A DNA stretch of 64,000 nt from JACKAQ01 sp965227145 (GTDB lineage: Bacteria > Calditrichota > Calditrichia > RBG-13-44-9 > J075), in contig OZ245730.1 in assembly GCA_965227145.1 (NCBI GenBank), positions 3,906,001 to 3,970,000 of the forward strand, given 5' to 3'. The notes beneath the pieces are model-generated. The model searched no databases, had not been told where the DNA came from, and saw only the letters and a program-made list of their open reading frames with translations. Of the stretch, positions 54,055 to 63,500 are shown in pieces (the stretch's first letter is position 1; every line of letters starts with the position of its first letter). The translations under genes were made by a program, and so were the position numbers.

Positions 54055-54894
54055 TTACGGTAATCGCAAAATCATATGCGGATAAATGCGTGCCGGATCT
54101 TCACCGATGACATCACGGTTTGCTTCATAGATTTTTTGCCAGGTAAACGCGTTACCCATGGATTTAGCTATGGAAGTAAGGCTTTCTCCACGTGTTACCC
54201 AATGCTCTCCGGCTTTACGGAGTAATGGGATTTCAAAAACCTGATTCGGATAAATCAAATCCGGATTTTTGATTTGGGTACGGTTAGCAGTATAAATACG
54301 TATCCAAGCGTAAGGATCACTGTATGTTTCAGGTTTTTTTGCAATTTTCCATAGATAATCACCATTTAATACTGTGTATCTTTTTGAACCAACCGAGTTC
54401 AATTTGCCTTCAGCCTGGCGAATCAGACTATCGCAGCGATTTAAAATTTCAAACGGGTCCGGACCTGCACTCCGTTTGTCTTTGCGAAGTTCTGCCAAAC
54501 GGGTTTTATATGCTTCTAACTCATCTTGACGTGCATAAATGTCCTGAGGAGAAAGGTTTACAAAACCACTAAGATCATTTTCAAGGGCTTTGCATTGCGC
54601 AACAAAATCATCATAACCAGCTTTGTCAGTTCCCAACATGTCGTAAACGCCTGCCCAACATTCGTCTTTTTGAGCATTTGTTGCGGTTATTTTTTGTTCC
54701 ATGTCAGCAATTTTTGCTTCTAAATCTGCAATAGCAGCTTTTGCATCTGCTTCGCGTGATTGCCATTTGCTCAACTCAACATTGTACTCATCCATTTTCA
54801 TGTTTTTATAGTCGTAACTATATTGTTGAGCAAAGGCACCAAGTGTGAACATCAGCAACAGCAAACTGATGAACGATGTGTATACTTTTTTCAT
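54055..54894 (-). CDS. Secreted LysM protein with coiled coil
   Basis: 279 aa. Signal peptide (SFISLLLLMFTLGAFAQ), a coiled coil at ~35-75 (EADAKAAIADLEAKIADMEQ), and two LysM peptidoglycan-binding units: YTVLNGDYLWKIAKKP...IYPNQVFEIP and HWVTRGESLTSIAKSMG...IYPHMILRLP. It is probably a periplasmic peptidoglycan-binding protein. It lies ~50 nt downstream of a small coiled-coil lipoprotein, and the two likely form an envelope-anchoring operon. Confidence 0.88.
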   Translation of the reverse strand: MKKVYTSFISLLLLMFTLGAFAQQYSYDYKNMKMDEYNVELSKWQSREADAKAAIADLEAKIADMEQKITATNAQKDECWAGVYDMLGTDKAGYDDFVAQCKALENDLSGFVNLSPQDIYARQDELEAYKTRLAELRKDKRSAGPDPFEILNRCDSLIRQAEGKLNSVGSKRYTVLNGDYLWKIAKKPETYSDPYAWIRIYTANRTQIKNPDLIYPNQVFEIPLLRKAGEHWVTRGESLTSIAKSMGNAFTWQKIYEANRDVIGEDPARIYPHMILRLP

Positions 54895-54946
54895 GGTTAT
54901 ATTGCCTCCAGAATATTCTGTTTTGAAATCTGCGATATTGCGTTAA

Positions 54947-55225
54947 TTATTCACCGAATTGCTTTAACCGCTCAGCGGTTGCAGCGGATTTGGCATTACA
55001 GTCCTGCAGTTCATTTTCAGCTTGGCTAAGCTTATTCTGAACTTCACGCTGTTTATCCTGCAAGTCCTTTAATTTTTGCTCGGCTGATAATGCAGCCTGG
55101 CGGGTTTCTTCCATCACACGAATTTGATCTTCGTTTGGATGTTTTGTACAACCCACAGCCAGCAAAAGCGAGCCGCCTATCGCAGCTGTCAAGATGGCAT
55201 TTTTAAGTTGTTTGGCATTGAACAT
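54947..55225 (-). CDS. Small coiled-coil lipoprotein
   Basis: 92 aa from the ATG at 55225, which has GGAGG 6 nt upstream; the frame runs to 55264. Signal peptide and lipobox (AAIGGSLLLAVGCTK) mark an acylated protein; the rest is one coiled coil (ALSAEQKLKDLQDKQREVQNKLSQAENELQD). It recalls Lpp-type outer-membrane lipoproteins in shape but lacks a C-terminal Lys for peptidoglycan attachment. Confidence 0.82.
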   Translation of the reverse strand: MFNAKQLKNAILTAAIGGSLLLAVGCTKHPNEDQIRVMEETRQAALSAEQKLKDLQDKQREVQNKLSQAENELQDCNAKSAATAERLKQFGE

Positions 55226-55321
55226 AGAGATAGCCTCCTCATTAATGTTTAGCGTACTTTCCAATTGTACTAAAAATAAAAATTTTTGTCAAGCGATTAG
55301 TAAGTAATTTAAATAAAGTAA

Positions 55322-57088
55322 TTATTTTATTGTATTTATGTGTAACTCTTTAAGCTGTTCGGCAGCAACTTCGGACGGTGTCTGTTCCATTAACCCAACT
55401 GCGCTTGCTGTTTTGGGAAAGGCAATGACATCACGGATCGATTGAGCTTTTCCAAAAAGCATTACCATTCGGTCAAAACCGAAGGCAATTCCACCGTGGG
55501 GTGGTGCTCCAAAACTTAACGCTTCCAAAAGGAATCCAAATTTTAACTCTGCTTCTTCTGGCGTAAGGTTCAATGCACTAAAAACTTTTTCCTGCAACTC
55601 GCGCGTGTGAATACGGATACTTCCACCAGATATTTCATTTCCATTATAAATCAGGTCATATGCTCTGGCGCGTGCTTTTTCGGGTGCGGTTTCGAGCAAG
55701 TGTGCGTCTTCCGGCTTTGGTGCAGTAAAAGGGTGGTGACGCGCAACATATCTGGATTCTTCATCATTAAACTCAAGCATCGGGAAATCAACCGTCCAAT
55801 GCAGATTATGGGCATCTTTATCAATTAGATTTAAATCTTCTGCCAGTTTGTTACGCAGAAAACCTAAAATCGATTGTGCAAATTCCGTTCTTTTATCCGC
55901 GACAACAAGAAGGAGAGTATCTTCCTTTAACTTAAGTTTGTTAATCATTTGTTTTTGTTCAACTTCGCTCAAAAATTTACTGATTCCGCCTTCGAATACC
56001 CCACCCGTAAATCGTGCATACGCCAAACCACTTGCACCAATACTGCGTGTCCATTTGATTAAATCGTCAATTTGTTTCCGGCTGAGGCTTGCCATAGATT
56101 CTTCGATTACCAAAGCGCCAATATAGCCATTTTGGGCCGCAACACTTTGAAATACATTAAATTCCGATTCTGCGAAAATATCTGTGATTTTGTTTAACTC
56201 CAACCCAAAACGTGTGTCCGGTTTATCACTGCCAAAACGATCCATTGATTCCAGATAAGTCAGCCGTTGTAAGGGTGTGTTAATGTCTAAATTTAGTGTT
56301 TCCCGGAAAAGAAATTTCATATACTTTTCCATCATGCCCATTACATCTTCTTCATCGACAAAGGACATTTCGATATCAACCTGGGTAAATTCCGGCTGGC
56401 GGTCTTTGCGCAGATCTTCATCACGAAAACATTTGACAATCTGAAAATACCGGTCTAACCCCGAGATCATCAAAATTTGCTTATAAGTTTGCGGTGATTG
56501 TGGTAAAGCATAAAATTTACCACTTTGAAAACGTGAAGGAACCAGAAAATCACGCGCACCCTCCGGTGTGCTTTTAGTCAGGATTGGTGTTTCGACTTCA
56601 ATAAATCCTTCATTTGTGAAAAATTTTCTCGTCGCCTGAGCTATGTTGTGCCGCATGATTAACAAATCCTGCAGTTTTTTTCGTCTTAAATCCAGATAAC
56701 GATATTTTAACCGCAAATCTTCCGAGACTTCGACATAATCTTTAATTTCGAACGGTGTTGTTTTGCTTGGGTTCAAAATTTCGACATCGGTAACATGAAC
56801 CTCGATAGCACCCGTCGGTAGCTCAGGATTAATCGCTTCGTCCGGTCGTTTTTCGACCAACCCTTTGGCAGAAATAACAAACTCTGTCCGAAGTTTTTTG
56901 CTGATTTGATAACTGGATTCGTTATCCGGGTAAAATACAAGTTGGACTTTTCCCGTTCGATCTCGTAAGTCTATAAAAAACAAGCCTCCGTGATCGCGCC
57001 AGTTATCAACCCAACCACTGACAACGATTTCTTGATTGGCATTTTCGACGTTAACTTGTCCACAATAGTGTGTTCGTTTAAATCTCAT
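55322..57088 (-). CDS. aspS: Aspartyl-tRNA synthetase
   Basis: 588 aa, the bacterial-type AspRS. Anticodon-binding OB domain (VSGWVDNWRDHGGLFFIDLRDRTG), class II motif 2 (FRDEDLRKDRQPEFTQVD), the bacterial GAD insertion domain in the middle, and motif 3 (GGIAFGFDRMVMLF). Whether it also charges tRNA-Asn is not decidable here. It is separated from the upstream energiser operon by a terminator. Confidence 0.97.
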   Translation of the reverse strand: MRFKRTHYCGQVNVENANQEIVVSGWVDNWRDHGGLFFIDLRDRTGKVQLVFYPDNESSYQISKKLRTEFVISAKGLVEKRPDEAINPELPTGAIEVHVTDVEILNPSKTTPFEIKDYVEVSEDLRLKYRYLDLRRKKLQDLLIMRHNIAQATRKFFTNEGFIEVETPILTKSTPEGARDFLVPSRFQSGKFYALPQSPQTYKQILMISGLDRYFQIVKCFRDEDLRKDRQPEFTQVDIEMSFVDEEDVMGMMEKYMKFLFRETLNLDINTPLQRLTYLESMDRFGSDKPDTRFGLELNKITDIFAESEFNVFQSVAAQNGYIGALVIEESMASLSRKQIDDLIKWTRSIGASGLAYARFTGGVFEGGISKFLSEVEQKQMINKLKLKEDTLLLVVADKRTEFAQSILGFLRNKLAEDLNLIDKDAHNLHWTVDFPMLEFNDEESRYVARHHPFTAPKPEDAHLLETAPEKARARAYDLIYNGNEISGGSIRIHTRELQEKVFSALNLTPEEAELKFGFLLEALSFGAPPHGGIAFGFDRMVMLFGKAQSIRDVIAFPKTASAVGLMEQTPSEVAAEQLKELHINTIK

Positions 57089-57170
57089 TTCATTCCCCAG
57101 GTTTTCATATGAAAGGGAGCAAATTTAAGTCGGGATGATAGTCCAAGCAAGCTGAAATTAAGGCGGGCAA

Positions 57171-57199
57171 ATAAAAAAGCCTGCCGAATTGGCAGGCTT
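57171..57199 (-). terminator. Terminator of the energiser operon
   Basis: AAGCCTGCC (57177-57185) pairs with GGCAGGCTT (57191-57199); on the minus strand six T follow. It is 29 nt past the AgmX/TonB-like stop and before aspS. Confidence 0.9.
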
Positions 57200-57227
57200 A
57201 ATATGTTTCAAGGAATATTGCAAAAAT

Positions 57228-58277
57228 TTAGAAAATAAATGGCACTCTTACGTTCACAGGACCACTTGCACCCGAATCGAAACGCCAAATCCGGATGGCC
57301 CGGGTTATACATTTCTCAAGATCGGCATCACCAAGTGTCGTGTTGATAACATTGGCACGAGTGACTCTTCCATTTTCAGCAATACTGATTTCGATATCGA
57401 TCCTTCCGCGGATGTTCGGATTCAGACGTGCGCTTTTTTGATAGCAATATTCAACAGAATTTTTTTGACGATTGATTGCCGCTGTAATACTCTCTGCATC
57501 GCGCGATCCTGAACCGCTGGTGATATTCAGATTTTCTGCCGAAAGCGAAACATCGCCTCGTCTTTCGAAATCGCCACCACCACCGGCACCACCAGTTGCA
57601 AGCATGTCATCTATTCCGGTTCCTTCACCGTCGAATCGTCCGGAGCCTTTACCACCACGCTGGGAACGTTCTCCACTGCCTGCTGCGGGGCGAATCCCGG
57701 ATGTTCCTTCAACAACATCACCGATATCCGAAACTCCGCCTGCACCACCGGAAAGATCACCTAACACATCCTGATAAGCCAATTGACCGGAGCCGGAGCC
57801 ACCGGCGCCTGTTGCGATTGCAAGAATACCCGTTCCACCGGCTTGTTGTTGCATTTCACGGGCACGGCGAGCAGCATCTTGTTGGGTACCGCGACGACGT
57901 TCACGACGTTCGGTTTGAGATTGTTCTACCCGTTCACGCCCTTTTTCGCTGACTTCTTCTACAGGTTCTTCCTGACGGGATGCCTCGCTGCCACCGCTTA
58001 TCAAGCTTTGATTAGCCTGTGGTTCTTCTACAATCAGTTGAACGTCATAAACCTTTTCGATTACCCGGCGTTTGATAGCATCCAATTGATCCTGACTCAA
58101 ACTCCAATCTCGAAAAGCCGCATAAAACGCAATACCATACAGCACAATAAATGTTACCAGTAAGATGCTGTAATAGCGTTTGTCCATAGAATCCCAAAAA
58201 CTGCGTTCAAACTCTTTTGGGAAGCCCGCTAACCGGAAACCGGGACCGGCGGGGGACATTGGATTTCTTGCATTCAT
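57228..58277 (-). CDS. AgmX/PglI-type TonB-like energy transducer
   Basis: 349 aa. One membrane helix at ~35-53 (ILLVTFIVLYGIAFYAAF), then a long Gly/Ser-rich, low-complexity linker (~130-255) and a C-terminal AgmX/PglI domain of ~95 residues: SITAAINRQKNSVEYCYQKSARLNPNIRGRIDIE, DADLEKCITRAIRIWRF. This plays the TonB/TolA part: it spans the periplasm and carries force from an ExbB-ExbD motor to an outer-membrane partner. In Myxococcus, AgmX belongs to the gliding machinery. It is the last gene of a six-gene operon. Confidence 0.88.
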   Translation of the reverse strand: MNARNPMSPAGPGFRLAGFPKEFERSFWDSMDKRYYSILLVTFIVLYGIAFYAAFRDWSLSQDQLDAIKRRVIEKVYDVQLIVEEPQANQSLISGGSEASRQEEPVEEVSEKGRERVEQSQTERRERRRGTQQDAARRAREMQQQAGGTGILAIATGAGGSGSGQLAYQDVLGDLSGGAGGVSDIGDVVEGTSGIRPAAGSGERSQRGGKGSGRFDGEGTGIDDMLATGGAGGGGDFERRGDVSLSAENLNITSGSGSRDAESITAAINRQKNSVEYCYQKSARLNPNIRGRIDIEISIAENGRVTRANVINTTLGDADLEKCITRAIRIWRFDSGASGPVNVRVPFIF

Positions 58278-58307
58278 ATCAACGCCTCTGTATACAATTC
58301 TATTTGG

Positions 58308-58793
58308 TTATTTTTCGCGTATTGTTAATAACCGCAATTTGTTGAATTCCGATGATCCACAAGTGTAAATCACCTTAAACAACGTTTGAAAGGAAACATC
58401 CTGATCTGCCATTACTATCACTTCATTGGTGAAGCGGATGCCAAAATCGCGTTCATTTCTTTTTGCTTCATTTGCCCGGCGCATCAATTCTTTGAACAAA
58501 GGTTCAATTCGTGTTTCTTCCGGGCTTAAGTCTGAGATTGTCATCACACGCTGATTGGCAACCAAAATATTTTCTCTGGTTACCGAAACAGTCAGTTCGT
58601 CATGCGGCTCATCCACACTTAAAGAATATGGCAAACGCATATCACTGGACGGTGTAACAATCGCGTCAGACGTTGAAAATGTCTTCAGCAAAAACAAAAG
58701 GATGATGGTCATGGCATCCATCATGGATGTAAGGTTCAGTTCTTCATGCACTATGGTTTTGTGCTTTTTGGAACGCGATGGTGCAAATGCCAT
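58308..58793 (-). CDS. ExbD/TolR-like biopolymer transport protein (second copy)
   Basis: 161 aa. One N-terminal helix with the key Asp: LNLTSMMDAMTIILLFLLKTFS. A periplasmic part follows (LTVSVTRENILVANQRV, VIVMADQDVSFQTLFKVIYTCGSSEFNKL), typical of ExbD/TolR, whose Asp conducts protons. It differs clearly from the neighbouring ExbD, so the motor may hold two kinds of ExbD chain. Confidence 0.9.
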   Translation of the reverse strand: MAFAPSRSKKHKTIVHEELNLTSMMDAMTIILLFLLKTFSTSDAIVTPSSDMRLPYSLSVDEPHDELTVSVTRENILVANQRVMTISDLSPEETRIEPLFKELMRRANEAKRNERDFGIRFTNEVIVMADQDVSFQTLFKVIYTCGSSEFNKLRLLTIREK

Positions 58794-58822
58794 TCGTTTA
58801 TTCCTTAGTTAAATTGTTAATT

Positions 58823-59392
58823 CTAAATAACCTGGCCTATATTGATTTGCGGAAAAAGCTCCTGCTGATTGCCTTCCGCATCAACATAAACCGTAACATA
58901 GTCAATAATTTTAATGATGTGTTTATAAGCGACATCCGCTTCCGCAGAAATTATGACGCTTTTTTCATCAATAAATCCCTGACCATTAACTTTCTCTTTT
59001 ATTTCCTTAAGCTTACTCAATAGCGTATCATAATCGTAACTGCCGTCTTCCATCAATGGAATGGTAGGTTCCCGGCTGTCACCTTCTGTCTGAGTCGCGG
59101 CATCTCCTGTAAGGTAGCCTGCGCTATTACCGATATAAAATCCCTTTTTGGAAATAATGACCGTCAGGCTAAAACGCTGTTCCTGTTCGGTGTTTGCGTT
59201 TTGCTGATTGTTTCCGTTTTGATCAGCGGATGCTGCCGGCGGTAAATTAAGCTCCCGAATCGAGAGCTTAACAAATTCCGCACTGTAAAGCAAAATTGGA
59301 ATCAACACAACCATCAGGTTCATGACTGGACGGATATCCAGTGGAATTTCCGAGACTTTGTTATGCGATCGTAACGATGGTTTATAAGCCAT
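58823..59392 (-). CDS. ExbD/TolR-like biopolymer transport protein (first copy)
   Basis: 189 aa. The helix carries an Asp just before it (LDIRPVMNLMVVLIPILLYSAEF), and the C-terminal periplasmic domain (SVIISAEADVAYKHIIKIIDYVTVY) is ExbD-like. A low-complexity insert (SADQNGNNQQNANTEQEQ) follows the helix. It pairs with the second ExbD and the ExbB gene upstream. Confidence 0.87.
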   Translation of the reverse strand: MAYKPSLRSHNKVSEIPLDIRPVMNLMVVLIPILLYSAEFVKLSIRELNLPPAASADQNGNNQQNANTEQEQRFSLTVIISKKGFYIGNSAGYLTGDAATQTEGDSREPTIPLMEDGSYDYDTLLSKLKEIKEKVNGQGFIDEKSVIISAEADVAYKHIIKIIDYVTVYVDAEGNQQELFPQINIGQVI

Positions 59393-59435
59393 AGCTTAAC
59401 AGTTCCGTTTTTTGATTATTCAATTTATGCGACGA

Positions 59436-60101
59436 TTAGCGACTGCCGGTAATCAAGTTGATCAATTTTACCAAATGCTCGTCCATATCGTCGATAATCT
59501 GTGCTGTTTTGTTCTGAATAACATTATACAGCACGATTGTGGGAATGGCAACTGCCAGTCCGAAGATTGTGGTATTCATCGCCGTAGAGATACCGGCAGC
59601 CAACAATCTTGTTTTCTGATCTTCCGGAATATCTGCATTACCGACGGAGGCAAATGCAATGATCAGACCGTAGATCGTACCCATCAAACCTGTCAAAGTC
59701 GCAACGTTTGCAATCATCGACAGATAATTGGTGCGTCTTTGCAGGCGCGGAATCACTTCCAAAGTTCCTTCGTCAACAGCATTCTGGATAGAACGGAAAT
59801 CCAGGCTGTCGCTTTCTGCAACTTTCTTTAACCCTGCCAAAACAACATAAGGCAATGCCTTTTGTTTACCTGCTTCGCAAAGCTCAATTGCGCGTTTGAT
59901 GTTACCACTGGTTACATACTTGCGAATTTCCATCATAAATTTGTCGGAATTCACATTCGATCTTACCATCACATAGTAAATACGTTCAACTGCGATGGAT
60001 ATGGCAATTATAAGAAAGACCAGAATCAACCACATGAAAACAAAGCCCTCGGAACCGGGGTTGAAGGATCGAAAAAATTCACTCCAAAACTGGCTACCCA
60101 T
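59436..60101 (-). CDS. ExbB/TolQ/MotA-family proton channel
   Basis: 221 aa. Three membrane helices: FVFMWLILVFLIIAISIAV; then YLSMIANVATLTGLMGTIYGLIIAF and AISTAMNTTIFGLAVAIPTIVLYNVI, with the conserved Thr and Gly-rich motif of TolQ/ExbB. It forms the proton channel with ExbD and powers the AgmX/TonB-like transducer. A gap of ~95 nt separates it from the preceding small secreted protein. Confidence 0.92.
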   Translation of the reverse strand: MGSQFWSEFFRSFNPGSEGFVFMWLILVFLIIAISIAVERIYYVMVRSNVNSDKFMMEIRKYVTSGNIKRAIELCEAGKQKALPYVVLAGLKKVAESDSLDFRSIQNAVDEGTLEVIPRLQRRTNYLSMIANVATLTGLMGTIYGLIIAFASVGNADIPEDQKTRLLAAGISTAMNTTIFGLAVAIPTIVLYNVIQNKTAQIIDDMDEHLVKLINLITGSR

Positions 60102-60197
60102 AAGAATTTTCTCCTAAATGTAATGTTGGATATTAATACCGTATATCAATTTTTATCGGATTGAAAATAAATTTAATTACAGATTAATTATTATCGG

Positions 60198-60557
60198 TCA
60201 AAATCTGCTTTTGTTAAGCAAAGTTTTGATATTTTTGATCGGCTTTACAGTTTGTTGTGTCCTTGAAGCCAACTGCAATTCCTCGGATTTGCCGGAGAGT
60301 TCCGATTGAAAATCCTTTGCAACGCGGACCTCATCAAACTTAACGGCTTTCCGGCGATCCAGTATTTGAACTTGCGGTAGTTCCTGGCTTCGTTCAAGAT
60401 TAAAACCACCCAGCTCAAGTGTCCCACCTGTGGTTTGCTGCTGATTTTGTTGTGGTTGCTGCTGCCCTTCTTCACCGGCACCAGTTTGGGCAAATGTGGC
60501 CGAGAAAGTGCCCAAAAGCATTACCACAAACGAACAGCAGAACAAATATTTTAGCAT
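60198..60557 (-). CDS. Small secreted Gln-rich protein of unknown function
   Basis: 119 aa from the ATG at 60557, which follows GAGGA closely; an in-frame start at 60575 is less likely. Signal peptide (LFCCSFVVMLLGTFSATFAQ), then a Gln-rich stretch (EEGQQQPQQNQQQTTGG) and a charged C-terminus (VRVAKDFQSELSGKSEELQL). No known domain is recognised. It lies between the giant TPR gene and the ExbB gene, so it is probably a periplasmic part of the same machine. Confidence 0.75.
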   Translation of the reverse strand: MLKYLFCCSFVVMLLGTFSATFAQTGAGEEGQQQPQQNQQQTTGGTLELGGFNLERSQELPQVQILDRRKAVKFDEVRVAKDFQSELSGKSEELQLASRTQQTVKPIKNIKTLLNKSRF

Positions 60558-60571
60558 ATTTTCCTCGCTTA

Positions 60572-63500
60572 TCAATTCGTAATTCGGTTTTTGTTCAATG
60601 TATTTACTTTTTTCAACTGCTCTGCAGGAACATCCTGCTCACCCATTTTGGAGCGAATATTTTCCAAAACATTTGAAATTTCACCGGGTAACATTTCTGC
60701 GAAAAAGTAGAAACGTAATCCCCGGCGGGGTGGTCCGTCAACATCGGTTACAGATACGGCAAACAGGTTTGTCCCATCTTGTAAAAATTCGGAATAAGTA
60801 TCGAAGTTGATAATTTCGACCTTCTGAAAACCGGAGGAATCGACCCCGGTAATATATACATCGTTAAGATATAAACGGTAGCCGTTATCCCCGGTGATCG
60901 CGATAAATCCGCCAACCGGCTTGGAACCAAAGTTGATTTTTTTCCGGAAATAGGCCGTTAATGTGTCAGGCTCTATCGAGACTCCTGCATCGATCGCCAA
61001 ATTTTCCATATTTGAAATTGCAGATTTTGCCAGAGAATCGGGTGAATGTTGACGCTCACCGGATGTATCGATGAGAACTTCTTGCATAGCGTCATCCATC
61101 GAGCGGTCCTGCATATTCAGCGGATTTTGTAATGTTCCGGTTCCGGTTCCGCTTTCTATTGATGCAATCCAAATTGCCGTAGGCGATACTCCCAGCGAGT
61201 CGAATTTCTGGAAAATCATTGTCGGCGGTAAGCCATTATCTTTTGCAGAATTCCAACCGGAATCTTCAAAGTTTAACAAGTTCCAACCCGCTGTATACCG
61301 GGATGATGCCTTCCAACTCACATCGCTGGAGAGTGTTTTTTCTTCTCTGGGCATGTCCGCAAGATAAGTTCCCGGATCGAGCTTAACCAGATTCGCCAGA
61401 ATTAACTGAGTCCAGATATTTTCCGTTCCTGTTTCTTTGCTAATATCATATGCCGCAGCAAAAATATTTCTCGCATTTCCGGAGAGTTCATAATACTGAT
61501 CACCGTAAAAAATGCTTCCGAGTTGAAAATTCGCGTTTGAAGTAGAGTCAAATCGTTCCAGAAAAACATCGCCTTTTTGTTGAGCACTTTCGGCTAAATC
61601 GAGCATGGTTTGACCAGCTTCATATGCAAAATTAAACATATCCTGTTCGATAGTTGCCCGGGTGTCATTGTTAATCTGATTTTCTTCCGCAAGCGTAATT
61701 GTATTGCGATATTGTGCAAGAGCAATTTTAGCATAATCTATTGAATTATATATGATTTGCATCAAGTATTCATCTTGATATGCGTAATAATCGCGTCCTT
61801 GTTCGTCAACAGCCGATTCACCTTGTTCAATCAGGTTTTCCAGGTTTGGTAGCGAACTTTTATACATACCTAATGCATCAAAAGTCAGATCGCCATATTG
61901 ATCACCCAATACACCACGGGTCAACAGCACTTTCCGACGTGATTCTTTTACATATTGGTTTTCAAGTCCTAATTCATTTGCTACTGCAATATTTTTCAAA
62001 TGCGCATCGATGGTAACCTGAACTTGCGGCGCAACCAGCGTTTTCAACACCTGATCATCGTAAACCAAGGACAACATACCCTGATTGGGATTTTCAACAC
62101 GGAGATATTCGTCAATAAAATCTGCTGCACGTTCGGCAACAGTAAATTGAATCGACGATATTTTTTCTTTGGTTTTGCCATACCAACGAAGCGCAACCTG
62201 GCGGCTGCTATCAACTTCAACTTCCTTCTGAACCACAACCGATGTATCTTCAACAACAGGTTCTGGCAATACAGGTTCTGCAGGTAAGCTATCCAGTGAA
62301 ATATCAAGCTTTTCTGCAAGTACTGGAATATTAACCATTACATTTTTATAGCGATTAACAGACTCTTCATATGCCGGAACAGCTGCCCGGAAAACCTGAG
62401 TTTCCTGAACCAGTCGTTCTTCAGTTGTCATATTTGGCGGAAATTCTTGTTCTGTGATAGAATTCGCAAGTTCTTCATAAGCTTCCGCGATTCGATACAT
62501 CGCTTCAAACCCACGAATTGAGCCGGATTGAACAACTTTCGCAAATGCCTGTTCAACTTCTCCAAGACGATCCCGTTTCTGTTGCAATTGAGCCCGAAGC
62601 TGTTCTTGCGGGTAACCCAATTTGATCGCTCTATATTCCGTATTCAGAATTTGTCCCAATTTATAATTGGATTCTGCAGCAAAATACAAGTTGGGGTCTT
62701 GACCCGTCCGCTTCAATTCTTCACTGCGCTGGATCGCTTTATTAAATTCGATTTTAGCCAATTCAATCTGATTTTGATCGAAGTAATATTCACCACGATT
62801 GTAATAAGCTTCAATTGTTTTCGGGTCATTCGGGTAACGTGTCGCAAATTCTTCATAAATGCTATTTGCATTTTCCAGATCATCCATTTTCAGGTAAAAT
62901 CTGGCGTTTTCAAATAATAAATCTTTGGATTCCGGATTGCTCGGATACGTTTGTATATAAAGATTGTTCGTCCGAACGCCATCAGCCCAGGCTTCTGCTT
63001 TGGCGTAAAAAATGCTTGCATTAAACAATGCGTTTTCTGCTTCCGGTGTACCCGGGAACGTTTGAAATACCCGTTCATTGGTCCGGGCAACATTTGAAAA
63101 ATCTTCAATTTCTTTGTAATCGGCCGCAATATTGCCCAATGATGCCAACACCTGTTTGGAATCCGGATAATTTTCAATTAACAGATTGTAGGTTTCAATG
63201 GCTTGTTGCCACTCCCCTACCTGTTCAAAATTTCGGGCGCTGCGGAACAATGCGTTATCAACGAAATCCACGTATGCTGCCGCATCTTCAAAAACCCGGC
63301 GGTATTCTTTCGCAGCTTCCAGATAGCTGTTTTCCTGCTCTAAGCGTTCACCATTTTTAAATATCGATTCACCGATACGGCTTTTGGCCAGTTCAACCTG
63401 ACTTTCGGGAATTTCTTCTGTCACCAGAATTTTCTTGGCCACAATTTCGGCATCCTGATATTGCCCCAGAAAAAAATAGCTGTTCATTAACGAGACGAGA